From positions 19,799-83,798 of the forward strand of contig JAHFUX010000003.1 of the NCBI GenBank assembly GCA_023264875.1: 64,000 bases of DNA. Direction: 5' to 3'. This document shows, in pieces, positions 7,932-15,376 of the stretch. Position numbers and translations under genes: made by a program. Each line of letters begins with the position of its first letter. Position 1 is the first letter of the stretch. The notes under the pieces were generated by a model that was not told the origin of the DNA, did not search any database, and worked only from the letters and a program-made list of their open reading frames with translations. The stretch is from Nitrosarchaeum sp. (GTDB taxonomy: Archaea > Thermoproteota > Nitrososphaeria > Nitrososphaerales > Nitrosopumilaceae).

Positions 7932-8957
7932 TTGAAGAAAGGATTTATCGTCAATAGACTGCATGTTGGGAAAAAAAACCCAGGAATAGTGGTGGAAAGA
8001 AAGATAGAAACAGTTCAAGGTAAGAAATTTTTATGGACAGATTTACAAAGTCCAGATAGAAGTGATGTTGAAAAATTAGCTGAGAAATATAGTTTCAACA
8101 CATTAAATATTGAAGACTGTATGACTAAATTTGAGCTTCCAAAATTAGATAGTTATGACGATCATTTCTTTGTAATATTACATTTTCCACCACTCTTACA
8201 ACAACCTGGAAGTTCAAGAAATAGTCAGCTTTCCATATTCATAGGAAAGGATTTTCTAGTAACTGTTCATCAAGGAGATTTAAAACCATTAGTAGATTTA
8301 GTGAATATTTGTAAAAATGATTTGGATCAACATAGAAAAGAAAGATTACTAGAAAAATCATCAGGATATCTACTTCACGAAATAATAGATATTTTAGTAG
8401 ATGATCTATTACATATATCAAGAAAAGTAATTGCTAATTTAGATGACCTTGAGGATGAAGTATTTGATGAAACAAAATCAGTTGCAAAAAGTATTGCCTT
8501 ACTTAGAAGAGAAATCAACATAATGAGAAGAATAGCAAACCCATTAAAAAAATTCGTATTAGAAATTGCTAAAAATATCAAGAGATTTTCAGATGAGGAA
8601 GATCTTTCATTATATTTTGATGATGTAATTGATCATATTGACAAAGTGATTGAAACTCTAGAAGAATCCAGAGAAACTATGGAGATTTACAAAGATACAG
8701 ATTTCATGCTCAGTACTGAAAAAACAAACAAAATACTTGCGGCATTAACAATAGTTTTTACACTTTCAATTCCCGGAACAGCTATTGCAACATTTTATGG
8801 AATGAACGTAAATTTACCTGGCGGGATTATGGATATTAATAATATTCCAACGCTTTTAGGACCATATACAGTATTCATAGTAATAATTCTAGCAGCATTA
8901 ATACCAACAGCATTAATGTTTGTTTATTTTAAAAAACTTGGTTGGATTAATTATTAA
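7932..8957 (+). CDS. corA: CorA-family divalent metal transporter
   Basis: A 341-residue protein with the CorA layout: a soluble cytoplasmic N-terminal domain (about 1-230), a long helix rich in charged residues, then two transmembrane segments at the C-terminus. The signature YGMN, at the end of the first membrane helix in TFYGMNVNLP, is the selectivity loop of Mg2+/Co2+ channels. The second helix reads as TVFIVIILAALIPTALMF and ends with a basic tail. It starts with TTG at 7932. It probably imports Mg2+; the exact metal is inferred from the family. Confidence 0.92.
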   Translation: MKKGFIVNRLHVGKKNPGIVVERKIETVQGKKFLWTDLQSPDRSDVEKLAEKYSFNTLNIEDCMTKFELPKLDSYDDHFFVILHFPPLLQQPGSSRNSQLSIFIGKDFLVTVHQGDLKPLVDLVNICKNDLDQHRKERLLEKSSGYLLHEIIDILVDDLLHISRKVIANLDDLEDEVFDETKSVAKSIALLRREINIMRRIANPLKKFVLEIAKNIKRFSDEEDLSLYFDDVIDHIDKVIETLEESRETMEIYKDTDFMLSTEKTNKILAALTIVFTLSIPGTAIATFYGMNVNLPGGIMDINNIPTLLGPYTVFIVIILAALIPTALMFVYFKKLGWINY

Positions 8958-9329
8958 AAAATAATTTAATCCAATGATTTTTCATGCAGATTAATTTTTA
9001 CTTTAGTTAAATCTAGTTTTAAAATATCACGTATTACAATGAACTGAATTTTTTTCACATTATTACAAATATTAAAATAAGTATTGATTGCAAAATTCTT
9101 CTTGAACATAGAAGATAAAAAAGGATCTTCGAGTTAATTTCTTAATTCAATGTAGAATACATAAAATTACATCAAAAGCAGTATTTTTGTCATGTATTGA
9201 AACTGAAATTCATAAGAAAACAGATTTTTTGAAGTGTAAATTGATATGAATTGAATGATACTGCTTTACCATTTTTTTGTTGTTCTGGATAATGAGCTTA
9301 AATAAATACAAGATACAATAACCACAATT
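8958..9329. other. 372-bp non-coding stretch with nested inverted repeats
   Basis: No convincing coding frame was seen on either strand and the DNA is very A/T-rich. Its right end carries an A/T-rich TATA-like element (AAATAAATAC near 9300) serving the next gene. Between 9175 and 9267 there are two nested pairs of inverted repeats, listed separately. The rest shows nothing I can name. Confidence 0.5.
9175..9267. repeat. two nested inverted repeats, possible structured RNA
   Basis: AAAGCAGTAT (9175-9184) is the perfect reverse complement of ATACTGCTTT (9258-9267). Inside it, AATTCATA (9207-9214) is the perfect reverse complement of TATGAATT (9245-9252). The order outer-inner-inner-outer lets both pairs form one long branched stem of about 93 nt. 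The strand of any transcript is unknown. It could be a small RNA, a leader structure for the following gene, or protein-binding sites. Confidence 0.35.
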
Positions 9330-9602
9330 ATGGGAAAAATTAGAATTAGAACAGGTAGAGGCACCGGATCAAAAGAAGTCGATGACGGTGGAAAAGATTG
9401 GGCTGGAGATGCATACAAAAAAGTGCAAGATGAAAAGAAAAAACAGGCAGCAAATAGAATGGTTCACACAGGCAGAGGAACTGGTTCAAAGAGATTAGGA
9501 GATATGCCAGATTCAAAACCAAGACCATCAACTGAGGGAATGACCAGAATTACAGGTAGAGGTACTGGGTCAAGAAAGAGCACAGATAAAGGACAACAAT
9601 AA
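9330..9602 (+). CDS. small basic protein with three TGRGTGS repeats
   Basis: A 90-residue hydrophilic protein, rich in Lys, Arg, Gly, Asp and Ser, almost without hydrophobic residues and so probably disordered. The heptad TGRGTGS occurs three times, at residues 8-14, 47-53 and 75-81, each followed by Lys or Arg. The linkers differ in length (32 and 21 residues) and sequence, so the motif itself seems selected. Gly/Arg/Thr/Ser loops of this kind could bind nucleic acid or phosphate, but that is a guess. It has a TATA-like element near 9300 and stands alone. I do not recognise a named family. Confidence 0.7.
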   Translation: MGKIRIRTGRGTGSKEVDDGGKDWAGDAYKKVQDEKKKQAANRMVHTGRGTGSKRLGDMPDSKPRPSTEGMTRITGRGTGSRKSTDKGQQ

Positions 9603-9669
9603 AAAACCTCAATTTTCATTTTTAAAAATATTATTCTAATCTATAATACGTGAATTATAAATTGTTATA

Positions 9670-10335
9670 TCAAATTCCTGCTTTTAGTTTTTTCCAATCA
9701 GATAGAAAATTTTCTAGCCCAATATCAGTCAGAGGGTGTTGTAACATTTTATCTAAAACTGCAGGGGGTAGAGTCACAACATGTGCTCCAATTTTTGCTG
9801 CGTCAATAACATGTATTGGATGACGAATACTTGCAACAAGAATCTGCGCTTTAAAATCATCATCTTCATCCTTATAATTATCAAATATTTTCTTAATGTC
9901 TCTAATCAAATTCATTCCATCTTTACCAATATCATCTAATCTGCCAATAAATGGGCTGATATATTTTGCACCGGATTTGGCTGCAAGTAATGCTTGATTT
10001 GGAGAAAAAATCAATGTGACATTTACCGGTATTCCTTCAGATGTTAGATGTTTACATGCTTTCAAACCATCAGGAGTCATAGGAACTTTTACAACAACGT
10101 TTTTACCATATTGACGTAGACGTTTACCTTCTTCAATCATGCCAGAATATTCAGTACTTACAACTTCCAAGCTTACATCACCTTTGATAATTTTTGTGAT
10201 TTCTTCCATGATGTCTTTTGGATTACCACCTTCTTTAGACATGAGAGATGGATTTGTTGTAATACCATCTAACAGACCCATGTCGTTGAACTTTCTGATT
10301 GATTCTAGATTTGCAGTGTCAAGAAAAATTTTCAT
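9670..10335 (-). CDS. tal: transaldolase (small, TalC/fructose-6-phosphate aldolase type)
   Basis: A 221-residue class I aldolase with the short transaldolase fold. The N-terminus MKIFLDTANLESIRKF and the segment GITTNPSLMSKEG are family hallmarks. VVVKVPMTPDG holds the Schiff-base Lys. It moves dihydroxyacetone units in the non-oxidative pentose phosphate pathway. It is the last gene of a three-gene operon and overlaps the transketolase C-terminal subunit by 4 bp. Sequence alone does not decide between transaldolase and F6P aldolase, but the transketolase neighbours favour transaldolase. Confidence 0.92.
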   Translation of the reverse strand: MKIFLDTANLESIRKFNDMGLLDGITTNPSLMSKEGGNPKDIMEEITKIIKGDVSLEVVSTEYSGMIEEGKRLRQYGKNVVVKVPMTPDGLKACKHLTSEGIPVNVTLIFSPNQALLAAKSGAKYISPFIGRLDDIGKDGMNLIRDIKKIFDNYKDEDDDFKAQILVASIRHPIHVIDAAKIGAHVVTLPPAVLDKMLQHPLTDIGLENFLSDWKKLKAGI

Positions 10336-11306
10336 AATTTTCTACTCCTTATTTCTTTTACTTGTTTTGCTATATTAAAAGATGTTATTCCATGTTTTTC
10401 TAAAAGCAGTGGAATTTCATGGTCTCTAGCAGACTCACCAAACATGTCTTGAGCACCTATTCGTTTTATTGGAACAGGGTATCTTTCAGAAACAGATTCC
10501 GCAACAGCAGAACCCATACCTCCTAAGATATTGTGTTCTTCACAAGTAACTATACCCCCAGTTTCTCGTGCTGCTTTTTCCAAGAGTTCAGCATCAATTG
10601 GCTTTATAGAAAACATGTCTAATACTCTACAGGAAATTCCTTCTTGTTGTAATGATTCAGCTGCTTCAAGTGCCATTCTTACTGTTATGCCACATGCAGC
10701 TATAGTGCAATCAGAACCATCACGAATTGTAATTCCTTTACCAATTTGAAAATCTTGAGATTCAGAATGAACTATCGGTGTATTCGATCTTGACATTCGC
10801 ATGTAAAATGGACCATATTCATTTGCCATCAATCTAGTTAATTTTGAAACTGCAAAAGTATCAGCAGGTATGAATACACGAAAATTTGGAATTACGCGCA
10901 TAATTGCAATATCCTCAATTTGTTGATGAGAACCACCATCAGGTCCAACAGACAATCCACCGTGAGAGACAACTAATTTTACATTTAGACCTTTTTTGTT
11001 TCCAGAAGAAGGATAAGCAATTCCATTTCTTATTTGATCCACTGCACGTCCAGGCAGAAATATTGCATAAGTACTAGCAAATGATATTTTTCCAGAAGCT
11101 GCAAGACCAGCAGATAGAGAAACTAAATTTGCCTCTGCAATTCCCACATTAAAGAATCTATTTGGAAATATCTTACCAAACCCAGAAGTTTTAAGAGAAT
11201 CAGTTGTATCTGCACCCAAAACTACTATGTTTGGATTTTCTCGTCCAAGTTCAATTAGCGTTTTTGAATACTCTGAACGCATATCAGTCATGATTGGAGG
11301 GTTCAA
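10332..11306 (-). CDS. transketolase, C-terminal subunit
   Basis: A 324-residue protein with the pyrimidine-binding and C-terminal domains of transketolase; the thiamine diphosphate-binding half is the next gene upstream. ADTTDSLKTSGF near the N-terminus, VGIAEANLVSLSAGLA with the catalytic Glu, and VVSHGGLSVGPDGGSHQ are conserved positions. Split transketolases are common in archaea. It transfers two-carbon ketol units between sugar phosphates. Overlap with both neighbours (4 bp each) implies translational coupling. Confidence 0.93.
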   Translation of the reverse strand: MNPPIMTDMRSEYSKTLIELGRENPNIVVLGADTTDSLKTSGFGKIFPNRFFNVGIAEANLVSLSAGLAASGKISFASTYAIFLPGRAVDQIRNGIAYPSSGNKKGLNVKLVVSHGGLSVGPDGGSHQQIEDIAIMRVIPNFRVFIPADTFAVSKLTRLMANEYGPFYMRMSRSNTPIVHSESQDFQIGKGITIRDGSDCTIAACGITVRMALEAAESLQQEGISCRVLDMFSIKPIDAELLEKAARETGGIVTCEEHNILGGMGSAVAESVSERYPVPIKRIGAQDMFGESARDHEIPLLLEKHGITSFNIAKQVKEIRSRKL

Positions 11307-12970
11307 AGATAACCTGCCTCTTCTGCTATTTTCTTAATCCGCTCTTGTTTTTCACCAACAACATGCAATCCAATCCATTTCTTTACAAGAGCAGAATCTC
11401 CTAATTCATTTGCTTTATCAAGCAAGATTTTTTGTTTTGTTTTGAGAACTTGATTCCTAAAATCCCTTATAGCACCACGTACATCTTGTTTTCCAATAAT
11501 TGCGCTACCGCCTACAAAAGATCTAGCGCCATCTACAAAACAAGAACCAATATTATCAAGAGTTACACCACCATCGGCTTCAATACAGCCTGAAAAATTG
11601 TGCTCATTTAGAACAGTATTCAATCTGATCATTTTTCCATGTGTTTCTTCAATGTATTTTTGGCCTGATTTTCCAGGTACAACAGACATTACAATGAGTT
11701 GATCAAGTGTAGGTATGAATTTGTAAGACCATCCAGGAAGTTCAGTATCTGGATTGATTGCAAGACCTATACCAACTTGGTTCTGTTTTAACAAATCATG
11801 AATTTCACCAAAGCTTGATTCATCACAAACTTCAACATGAACTGTAATGATATCACTTCCGGATTCAATATAGTCTCTAACATGTTTTACAGGTTCGTTA
11901 ATCATCAAATGAGAATCAAAAGGAATTACAGTTAAAGATCGTAATTCTTGGATTTTTTTATGATCAAAAGTTTTGGTCGGAACAAATTGTCCATCCATTA
12001 TATCAAGATGAATATAATCAGCTCTTCCAGATACACAGCGTTTTATTTCATTTTCCAGATTTGTCATATCACCTGCAATGATTGAAGGGGCAATCATAAA
12101 CTGAGAGTCAAGTTCTAAATTAATTATTGGTGATACATCAGAATCTGGAGCTTTTCCATGCCATTGTGGATTATCTTCCATATGTTCAACTCCTTTACCT
12201 TTAATTGTTCTAGCAATAATTATTGAGGGAATACCTTTTGTTGAATTTGCTTTAGTAATTGCAGCATCAATTTGCTCAATTCGGTGTCCATCTATTTCAA
12301 TTACATTCCAACCAAATGATCTCCATTTATCACCAGTTTTCCACCTTGATGCATCTTTCCACATTTCAGAAATGTCATCACCTTCCAGTTTTTCATCTAA
12401 TGGCATAATTTTTTCAGTGTAAGAATCCTGTTGGATGAAATTTCTATCTAAAAATGCCGTAAGATTATCTACTTTGTATTTTGCAGCAGTCATTGCAGCT
12501 TCCCATACTTGTCCTTCATCAGTCTCACCATCACCCATTATAGTATAGATATGGTGATTCTTACCATCAGTTTTTGCAGCAAGCGCAACACCTACAGAAT
12601 AAGATAATCCAGTACCTAATGAGCCACCACAAAATTCAACTCCTGGACATTTTAGATCAGGATGCCCCTGTAATTTACTACCAAATTTTCTTAAAGTTTC
12701 AAGTTCAGATTCTGGAAAATAACCTGCAACAGCCATGTTTGAAAATAACCCAGGTGCGGCATGTCCTTTAGATAAGATTAATCGATCTCGATCATCCCAT
12801 TGGGGATTTTTAGGATCATATTGTAGATGCTTGTAAAATAAACATCCGAGAATTTCAGCCATCGAAAAAGAACCTCCAGGATGGCCAGAACCTGCGCTAT
12901 TTGTTGCTTTAATCACTAATTTACGGGCTCGTAGGACATTTTTCTTGATTTGATAATAATTAAGACCCAT
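11303..12970 (-). CDS. transketolase N-terminal subunit fused to ribulose-phosphate 3-epimerase
   Basis: A 555-residue fusion. Residues 1 to about 280 are the thiamine diphosphate domain of transketolase, with SGHPGGSFSMAEI, SKGHAAPG and the GDGETDEGQ...N cofactor/metal motif. From residue 292 (base 12097) a complete ribulose-phosphate 3-epimerase domain follows: IAPSIIAGD, HLDIMDGQFVP, DSHLMI and EADGGV, so its catalytic Asp and metal His residues are intact. A 45-residue helical tail (about 511-555) ends the protein. Ordinary N-subunits stop near 270-280 residues. The fusion couples two consecutive steps of the pentose phosphate pathway. A TATA-like element near 12990-13001 sits some 25 bp upstream of the start. 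Confidence 0.93.
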   Translation of the reverse strand: MGLNYYQIKKNVLRARKLVIKATNSAGSGHPGGSFSMAEILGCLFYKHLQYDPKNPQWDDRDRLILSKGHAAPGLFSNMAVAGYFPESELETLRKFGSKLQGHPDLKCPGVEFCGGSLGTGLSYSVGVALAAKTDGKNHHIYTIMGDGETDEGQVWEAAMTAAKYKVDNLTAFLDRNFIQQDSYTEKIMPLDEKLEGDDISEMWKDASRWKTGDKWRSFGWNVIEIDGHRIEQIDAAITKANSTKGIPSIIIARTIKGKGVEHMEDNPQWHGKAPDSDVSPIINLELDSQFMIAPSIIAGDMTNLENEIKRCVSGRADYIHLDIMDGQFVPTKTFDHKKIQELRSLTVIPFDSHLMINEPVKHVRDYIESGSDIITVHVEVCDESSFGEIHDLLKQNQVGIGLAINPDTELPGWSYKFIPTLDQLIVMSVVPGKSGQKYIEETHGKMIRLNTVLNEHNFSGCIEADGGVTLDNIGSCFVDGARSFVGGSAIIGKQDVRGAIRDFRNQVLKTKQKILLDKANELGDSALVKKWIGLHVVGEKQERIKKIAEEAGYL

Positions 12971-13049
12971 TTCTCAATTACATTGCTTCATAAATTTAAT
13001 AAAAATCTACTTCTGCAAAATTTTAATCTGATGGTTACTAAGTGATATT

Positions 13050-13439
13050 ATGCATATCAAAGAAAAAATGCCAGTAATAGTTTATGATAATCAATGTTAT
13101 TTGTGTATAAAATTTGCAAAAATGATTGAATTTCTTACAAGAGGTAATTTGACAATGATCGGGCATCATTCGGAATTTGGCATACAACTAAGAAAAACAA
13201 TATTGGGGGAATCAGCATTAGAAATGTTTTGGTTAATAGATGAAAAAACGGCATATGGTGGAAGAGCGGCGCTTTTACCATTGTTAAGAGCAATAATTAC
13301 AGCAAATAGAAGACACGTAAACGGAATTAAAGTAAATGAAAAATGTGAGCAAGAATGCAAAACGATAAAGGCTGTTTTTATAAGATCTGCAAGTTTATTC
13401 TCAAATAGTAAAAAAATAGATCTACAACAATCTAAATAG
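13050..13439 (+). CDS. DUF393 (DCC family) thiol-disulfide oxidoreductase-like protein
   Basis: A 129-residue protein. The N-terminus PVIVYDNQCYLCIKFAKMIEF matches the DCC family pattern, in which a short strand is followed by Asp-x-x-Cys-x-x-Cys and a helix, as in thioredoxin-like folds. Both Cys of CYLC are present. The biochemical role of DUF393 is not settled. It is divergent from the transketolase operon, with separate TATA-like elements for each side, and 23 bp before pepA. Confidence 0.72.
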   Translation: MHIKEKMPVIVYDNQCYLCIKFAKMIEFLTRGNLTMIGHHSEFGIQLRKTILGESALEMFWLIDEKTAYGGRAALLPLLRAIITANRRHVNGIKVNEKCEQECKTIKAVFIRSASLFSNSKKIDLQQSK

Positions 13440-13462
13440 CACATTAAATTCAGATTTTCATA

Positions 13463-14938
13463 ATGATGAAGATAAGAGTAGAAAATCCAAATAATGTGAA
13501 AAAAACAACAATGCTTTGTGGATTTGTCTTAGAAGATTCAGATAAAGTATTGGGATTAGAAAATGTGGATTCTAGAATCATCCCAGCAATAAAACAGTCA
13601 ATAAATGATATGGGTGGAATATTTGGCAAAATAGTGGTCATTCCAACTACAGGTAAAACAGTACAAAGAATACTCTTAGCAGGGTTAGGTAAAAAAGAGA
13701 ACATCGCTAATGACACCATAAGATTTGTTTCAGGTAAAATTGCTCAAAAGGCTAGAGAGTTAAAACTAAAAGAATTTTCTATAATAACACCTCCAAGTTC
13801 TCTAATTGAGCCTATTTCAGCTGTAGTCCAGATAGTAGAAGGATGTAAAATGTCTCTGTATAAATTTGAAAAATATAAATCAAAAAAAGAAAATAGCATC
13901 CCAGATCTTACAATTTTAGTTTCTAAATCAGAAAAGATTTCAAAAGCAATAAAAATTGCAGAGATTGTTTCGGATGGAGCTATATACACAAAGAATATTG
14001 CTAATTTGCCTCCAAACGAATGCACACCTGCAACATTGGCAAATTTTGCAAGGATCATATCAAAAAAGAACAATATGAAATGTAACGTCATTTCAAAAAA
14101 TGATCTCAAAAAGAAAGGATTTGGTGGAATTACTGCTGTAGGACAAGGAAGTAAAAACGAACCTAAACTGATAATTTTAGAACATAATCGTGGTTCTCGA
14201 AATGAAAAACCAATTGTATTAGTTGGCAAAGCAGTAACGTTTGATACGGGTGGTATTTCGTTAAAACCTGGTGATAAAATGGATGAAATGAAATTCGATA
14301 AGTGTGGTGGATGTACGGTCATTGGAATAATGAAAGCAGTGTCAGAATTAAAATTGCCAATCAATTTAGTAGGAATTATTCCATCAGTTGAAAATATGCC
14401 CAGTGGAGAATCGTATAGGCCTGGAGACATTATAAAATTATACAGTGGAAAAACTGCCGAGATTTTAAATACAGATGCAGAAGGCAGATTAATTTTAGCA
14501 GATGCGTTATCTTATGGAGAAAAACAATATTCACCAAAGGCAATTATTGATTTTGCAACATTGACAGGAGCATGCATAATTGCACTAGGTACGAACATAG
14601 CAGGTATGGTTTCAAATAACGATAAACTAGCACAGAAGATCATAGAATCATCAAAAAGAACAACAGAAGAGATTTGGGAGCTACCACTAAATGACGACTA
14701 TATGGATATGATAAAATCAGATGTTGCAGATATGAAAAATGTTGGAATTGGAAGAGCTGCAGGTACCATTACTGCTGCAGCATTCTTAAGAAATGCGATT
14801 GAAAGTACACCTTGGGTGCATATTGATATTGCAGGTGTTGCATGGACACAAGTAGCAACAAAAGATAAGCCTTACAATTCAAAAGGCGCTACAGGTTTTG
14901 GAGTAAGATTAATTTTGGATTACTTACAAAATATATAA
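13463..14938 (+). CDS. pepA: leucyl aminopeptidase (M17, PepA family)
   Basis: A 491-residue cytosolic metalloaminopeptidase. The C-terminal catalytic domain has VGKAVTFDTGGISLKPG with the active-site Lys, and the family signature NTDAEGRLILADALSY with the metal ligands. IANLPPNECTPATLA marks the domain junction. One usual block reads MKFDKCGGCTVIG where many relatives have Met-Lys-x-Asp-Met-x-Gly-Ala-Ala, a modest deviation that keeps the metal-binding Asp. Two ATGs stand in tandem at 13463 and 13466. Confidence 0.94.
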   Translation: MMKIRVENPNNVKKTTMLCGFVLEDSDKVLGLENVDSRIIPAIKQSINDMGGIFGKIVVIPTTGKTVQRILLAGLGKKENIANDTIRFVSGKIAQKARELKLKEFSIITPPSSLIEPISAVVQIVEGCKMSLYKFEKYKSKKENSIPDLTILVSKSEKISKAIKIAEIVSDGAIYTKNIANLPPNECTPATLANFARIISKKNNMKCNVISKNDLKKKGFGGITAVGQGSKNEPKLIILEHNRGSRNEKPIVLVGKAVTFDTGGISLKPGDKMDEMKFDKCGGCTVIGIMKAVSELKLPINLVGIIPSVENMPSGESYRPGDIIKLYSGKTAEILNTDAEGRLILADALSYGEKQYSPKAIIDFATLTGACIIALGTNIAGMVSNNDKLAQKIIESSKRTTEEIWELPLNDDYMDMIKSDVADMKNVGIGRAAGTITAAAFLRNAIESTPWVHIDIAGVAWTQVATKDKPYNSKGATGFGVRLILDYLQNI

Positions 14939-14977
14939 ATTCAAAAATACAAATTAGAACAATATAGTTATTGAAAA

Positions 14978-15136
14978 TTAGTAGCCTCTACTGTTTCTAT
15001 CGGGTTTATCGATATTTGGATTTCTAAAACCATGTTTATCCATCATGTGATTTAGAAATCGTATATCATCTGAAAACTGTTGTCCACAGACAGCACAATT
15101 AGGCATTGAAATCATAGAATAAATCATAAATTCCAT
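14978..15136 (-). CDS. small C2H2 zinc-finger protein
   Basis: A protein of 42 to 52 residues that contains one complete C2H2 finger: Cys-x2-Cys-x12-His-x4-His in CAVCGQQFSDDIRFLNHMMD and the following KH, then a hydrophilic tail. Candidate starts are ATG at 15136, 15127, 15115 and 15106; the open frame further upstream runs into the 5S rRNA gene and is not used. Single-finger microproteins of this kind are common in thaumarchaea and may bind nucleic acid or protein. It is convergent with pepA, 39 bp away. Confidence 0.62.
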   Translation of the reverse strand: MEFMIYSMISMPNCAVCGQQFSDDIRFLNHMMDKHGFRNPNIDKPDRNSRGY

Positions 15137-15168
15137 ATTAAAAGATTGGTTGAAAATATAATAGAAAA

Positions 15169-15285
15169 TGCCAGCACTGTTGCTTCCCAAGAGCTCTCGC
15201 ACCTTAGTAGCACAACAGCGACATTAGGTTTGACTTCCAAGTTCGGAATGGGATTGGGTCGCACCCTAACGCTATGGCCGGCTTG
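15169..15285 (-). rRNA. rrf: 5S ribosomal RNA
   Basis: The minus strand shows the conserved 5S core CCCATTCCGAACTTGGAAG and the archaeal loop region around TAAGGTGCGAGAGC. Helix I pairs GCCGGC (15282-15277) with GCTGGC (15175-15170). Length is about 117 nt; the ends are approximate. It stands alone, without 16S or 23S in the window, which fits unlinked 5S genes in this phylum. A TATA-like TTAATAGATA lies upstream near 15310. Confidence 0.93.
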
Positions 15286-15346
15286 AACAATGTTGACAGA
15301 TTCTTATCTATTAAGGTAACGCCCTATTTGAGATAGTTCAAAAGAG

Positions 15347-15354
15347 GTATAAAG
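15347..15354 (+). promoter_or_regulatory. TATA box of the ABCE1 gene
   Basis: GTATAAAG is centred 26-27 bp before the ATG at 15377, the distance at which archaeal transcription would start almost on the start codon. No Shine-Dalgarno sequence is seen, consistent with a leaderless mRNA. Confidence 0.6.
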
Positions 15355-15376
15355 CAAGGAATAATCGAATTACGAC

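Noticed and set aside
15137..15202. Upstream extension of the C2H2 microprotein frame to 74 residues
   Set aside because: The extra N-terminus lies partly in the 5S rRNA gene; internal ATGs give a sensible finger protein without it.
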